Shown in pieces: positions 61,959 to 64,000 of a DNA stretch of 64,000 nt. The notes below the pieces were generated by a model, which searched no databases, had not been told where the DNA came from, and saw only the letters and a program-made list of their open reading frames with translations. This stretch comes from Aquimarina sp. Aq78. GTDB taxonomy: Bacteria; Bacteroidota; Bacteroidia; Flavobacteriales; Flavobacteriaceae. Every line of letters begins with the position of its first letter. Positions within the stretch are counted from its first letter, which is position 1. The stretch spans positions 298,986 to 362,985 of the forward strand of contig NZ_OMKA01000029.1 in NCBI RefSeq assembly GCF_900299525.1, written 5' to 3'. The translations under genes and the position numbers were made by a program.

Positions 61959-61985
61959 TTACCACTTTTTACCACAATTTACCAC
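61959..61985 (-). promoter_or_regulatory. MraZ operator: three 10-bp-phased GTGGTAA repeats
   Basis: GTGGTAA occurs on the minus strand at 61979-61985, 61969-61975 and 61959-61965, exactly one helical turn apart; a fourth lies at the mraZ start (61908-61914). Known MraZ boxes are tandem TGGG-type repeats with the same 10-bp phase upstream of mraZ. Here the fourth base of the repeat is T. Confidence 0.8.
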
Positions 61986-62184
61986 ATTGTTAATAAATTG
62001 TCACCTAAACAGTAAAGTCATGGCAGCTAAAAACTTTAAGATTTTGTTTATCAGCATACTACGATAACACTTGTAGATTCTTGGTTTTACTCATTTTGAG
62101 ATAGAAATAATCGATCACAAAAAAAAATATAAAAATTCATTCTGTAGTATTAATAAAAAATCCCAAAACTAATTATGAAAATGC

Positions 62185-62192
62185 TATATTTG
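62185..62192 (+). promoter_or_regulatory. -7 box for the alpha/beta hydrolase gene
   Basis: TATATTTG, 25 bases before the ATG at 62218, matches TAnnTTTG. No clear -33 TTG is seen. Confidence 0.55.
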
Positions 62193-62217
62193 CTTTTAAT
62201 TCTTGTAAGAAGTATTA

Positions 62218-62988
62218 ATGAAGCACGAATTAAAAAAAGACGGAAAATTTAGTTATCTAGATTTAGGGGAAGGCACACCAATCATCATTTTACACGGACT
62301 GATGGGTGGATTGAGTAATTTTGAAGGTGTTGGTTCTTACTTCCCTGAACACGGATATAAGGTACTGATTCCTGAGCTCCCTGTATACACTTTACCTTTA
62401 CTAAAAACCAAAGTTAGTACCTATGCCCGGTACCTTAAGGATTTTATAGATCACTTAGGATATGGCGATAAAGAAGTTATACTTCTAGGCAACTCTCTAG
62501 GAGGACACATTGCACTTTTATGCACCAAAATGTTTCCTGAAAAAGTAAAAGGTCTGGTTATAACAGGAAGTTCTGGCCTTTATGAAAGTGCCATGGGAGA
62601 AAGCTATCCAAAGCGAGGTGATTATGAATATATTAAAGCTAAAGCAGAAAATGTATTTTATGATCCCGAAATCGCTACCAAAGAAATTGTAGATGAAGTA
62701 TACGCTACTGTTAATGATCGCAATAAGTTAATCAGAACTCTTGCAATTGCTAAAAGTGCTATTCGACATAACATGGCAAAAGACTTACCTAAAATGAATA
62801 CTCCAACTTGTGTTATCTGGGGGAAAAATGATAATGTTACTCCTCCAGAAGTTGCAGATGATTTTAATCGTTTATTACCTGATTCTGACTTGTATTGGAT
62901 TGACAAATGTGGTCATGCTGCTATGATGGAGCATCCAGAAGAATTTAACCGTTTACTATACAATTGGTTACAAGAACGTAACTTCTAA
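62218..62988 (+). CDS. Alpha/beta-fold hydrolase
   Basis: The 256-residue protein has an oxyanion-hole HGLMGG (residues 26-31) and a complete catalytic triad: Ser93 in GNSLGGH, Asp at about 206 (WGKNDNVTPPEVA) and His at about 234 (IDKCGHAAMMEHPEEF). A cap region lies between about 120 and 185. Substrate unknown; esterase or C-C hydrolase activity is possible. It is upstream of ysxC (14 bases), so the two form an operon divergent from mraZ. Confidence 0.92.
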   Translation: MKHELKKDGKFSYLDLGEGTPIIILHGLMGGLSNFEGVGSYFPEHGYKVLIPELPVYTLPLLKTKVSTYARYLKDFIDHLGYGDKEVILLGNSLGGHIALLCTKMFPEKVKGLVITGSSGLYESAMGESYPKRGDYEYIKAKAENVFYDPEIATKEIVDEVYATVNDRNKLIRTLAIAKSAIRHNMAKDLPKMNTPTCVIWGKNDNVTPPEVADDFNRLLPDSDLYWIDKCGHAAMMEHPEEFNRLLYNWLQERNF

Positions 62989-63002
62989 TCATAATTGATA
63001 CT

Positions 63003-63608
63003 ATGAAGATTAGTAGCGCTGAATTTGTAATGAGTAATAGCGATGTTGACAAATGTCCTAAAGACAAACTCCCTGAATATGCATTCATAGGTAGATCTAA
63101 TGTTGGCAAATCCTCATTGATCAATATGCTTACTAGCCGTAAGAGTCTTGCTAAAACATCTGGAAGACCAGGAAAAACACAACTGATTAATCATTTCATT
63201 ATCAATAAAACCTGGTTTTTAGTTGATTTACCAGGATACGGATATGCAAGAGTATCTAAATCTTCAAAAAAAGTATTTCAGAAATTTATTACAGCGTACT
63301 TCTCTAAACGAGTACAATTAGTTAGTGCCTTTGTATTAGTGGATTGCCGTCATGAACCACAAAAAATAGACCTTGAGTTTATGCAATGGTTGGGTGAAAA
63401 TCAAATACCATTTTCTATTATTTTCACAAAATCTGACAAGCTTTCAAAAAATAAGCTACCCGCCCAAATAGCTGCCTATACCGAAGAAATGCTCAAGTAC
63501 TGGGAAGAAATGCCTAATTATTTTATCACTTCTTCTTCTTCTGGCTTAGGCAAAGAAGACGTTCTTAACTACATAGCAGAAATTAATTCGAAGCTAAAAA
63601 AATCTTAG
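63003..63608 (+). CDS. ysxC: Ribosome-assembly GTPase YsxC/EngB
   Basis: The 201-residue TRAFAC GTPase has G1 GRSNVGKSS (30-38), G2 Thr region (KTSGRPGKTQ), G3 DLPGYGYA, G4 TKSD and G5 SSSSGLG, as in EngB (YihA/YsxC). It assists 50S subunit assembly. Full length. It follows the hydrolase gene and overlaps the convergent gene by 4 bases. Confidence 0.96.
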   Translation: MKISSAEFVMSNSDVDKCPKDKLPEYAFIGRSNVGKSSLINMLTSRKSLAKTSGRPGKTQLINHFIINKTWFLVDLPGYGYARVSKSSKKVFQKFITAYFSKRVQLVSAFVLVDCRHEPQKIDLEFMQWLGENQIPFSIIFTKSDKLSKNKLPAQIAAYTEEMLKYWEEMPNYFITSSSSGLGKEDVLNYIAEINSKLKKS

Positions 63609-63970
63609 CTTATTTTCTTTTTCAAAAATTCTATTAATTCTTCTACAGAGTTTAAGGACGATAACCCTTCTGAATCAAACAGTAAATTAATTTTTTCTTC
63701 TTGTTTTTGAAAGATAATAGGAAGATTAAAACTCTTATCTTCTAGATACGTATATGTATCTAAAAACTCATCTTTATACATAAACACGAATTCATAATCT
63801 GAATTTTCCCTGAAATTCTTCCACACCTTTTTTTCAGAAAAGTTACCATGAGTAAGACTACAAAGGTCACATGAATATGTAGCCGGACTTATAATTTTAT
63901 GAAGGCTATCAAGATATTTATTCCAAATATCCGACTGTGCATTATATACAAAAAACAAGGTTTTTTTCAA
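63605..63970 (-). CDS. Small CxxC-containing protein
   Basis: The 121-residue protein starts with MKKTLFFVYNAQSDIWNKYLD and has a CDLCSLTHG segment (CxxC, residues 34-37). The alternation of strands and helices (FFVYNA, YEFVFMYKDEF, SVEELIEFLKKK) resembles a thioredoxin-like fold, but the CxxC is not at the usual helix start. I do not recognise a named family. It is convergent with ysxC with a 4-base overlap. Its upstream region runs off the window. Confidence 0.7.
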   Translation of the reverse strand: MKKTLFFVYNAQSDIWNKYLDSLHKIISPATYSCDLCSLTHGNFSEKKVWKNFRENSDYEFVFMYKDEFLDTYTYLEDKSFNLPIIFQKQEEKINLLFDSEGLSSLNSVEELIEFLKKKIS

Positions 63971-64000
63971 CGTTTGAATTTTGACACTTAGTCAACAAAG

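Noticed and set aside
61959..61985. Short tandem repeats as a CRISPR array
   Set aside because: Units are 10 bp without spacers and sit at the dcw promoter; they fit a MraZ operator.

Overview
The window is AT-rich, gene-dense chromosomal DNA from a member of the Bacteroidota, most likely a marine Flavobacteriaceae species. An Aquimarina-like polymer degrader is my guess; the genus is not provable from this sequence. The evidence is a short primary sigma factor lacking region 1.1, promoters with a TAnnTTTG -7 box, almost no Shine-Dalgarno sites, type IX secretion sorting tails, TonB receptors with carboxypeptidase-like N-domains, and a Bacteroidota-style dcw cluster.

Layout. 1-3.1 kb: end of a lipoprotein gene, then rpsO and pnp with a structured spacer between them. 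3.2-6.6 kb: an ECF sigma factor, a partner with an inner-membrane helix and a C-terminal outer-membrane-like barrel (Dma-type anti-sigma candidate), and a lipoprotein. The sigma gene and the lipoprotein gene share a GCAACC-N15-GTCTA promoter. 6.8-16.6 kb: mostly core genes (rpoD, BLUF photosensor, rpe, membrane AraC regulator, FG-GAP/T9SS protein, YpdA-like reductase, Bax inhibitor-1 family, MtfA-like peptidase, tryptophan 2,3-dioxygenase). 17.2-20.1 kb: three uncharacterised genes (767-aa protein, DUF1360-like membrane protein, 85-aa protein) between two copies of a 31-bp direct repeat.

20.3-39.9 kb is the most interesting part. A divergent locus has, on the left, a TolC/HlyD/ABC export set with a degenerate ATPase domain and a small secreted protein. 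On the right is a 36-codon gene for a leader-GG-CxxCxxC peptide, missed by ordinary gene length cut-offs. It is preceded by two copies of a TGCAACA-N3-TTGCA operator and followed at once by a strong intrinsic terminator. Next come a GRDP-like protein, a protein with an RRE-like C-terminus, a TonB receptor, a XusB/DUF4374-like lipoprotein, an ABC-2 transporter with two DUF3526-type permeases, a DUF5916 barrel protein, a MATE exporter, a methyltransferase and a Fur-family regulator. I read this as a candidate metal-responsive RiPP system, possibly a metallophore made, exported and re-imported. This is inference; none of the classic RiPP enzymes (rSAM, MNIO, LanB/C, YcaO) is visible.

40.4-45.6 kb: a divergent pair of secreted polysaccharide-degrading enzymes (AA10 lytic polysaccharide monooxygenase and GH5 glycosidase). 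They share a PKD domain, an unassigned domain of about 110 residues and a T9SS tail. The pair lies between an intact tRNA-Arg(TCG) and a decayed copy of a tRNA 3' end, which suggests an inserted segment. 45.6-62.0 kb: yqeY, then the dcw division and cell-wall cluster read right to left (mraZ-rsmH-ftsL-ftsI-murE-mraY-murD-ftsW-murG-murC-ftsQ-ftsA-ftsZ), ending in a strong terminator and headed by a 10-bp-phased GTGGTAA triple repeat that fits a MraZ operator. 62.2-64 kb: alpha/beta hydrolase, the GTPase gene ysxC/engB, and a small CxxC protein.
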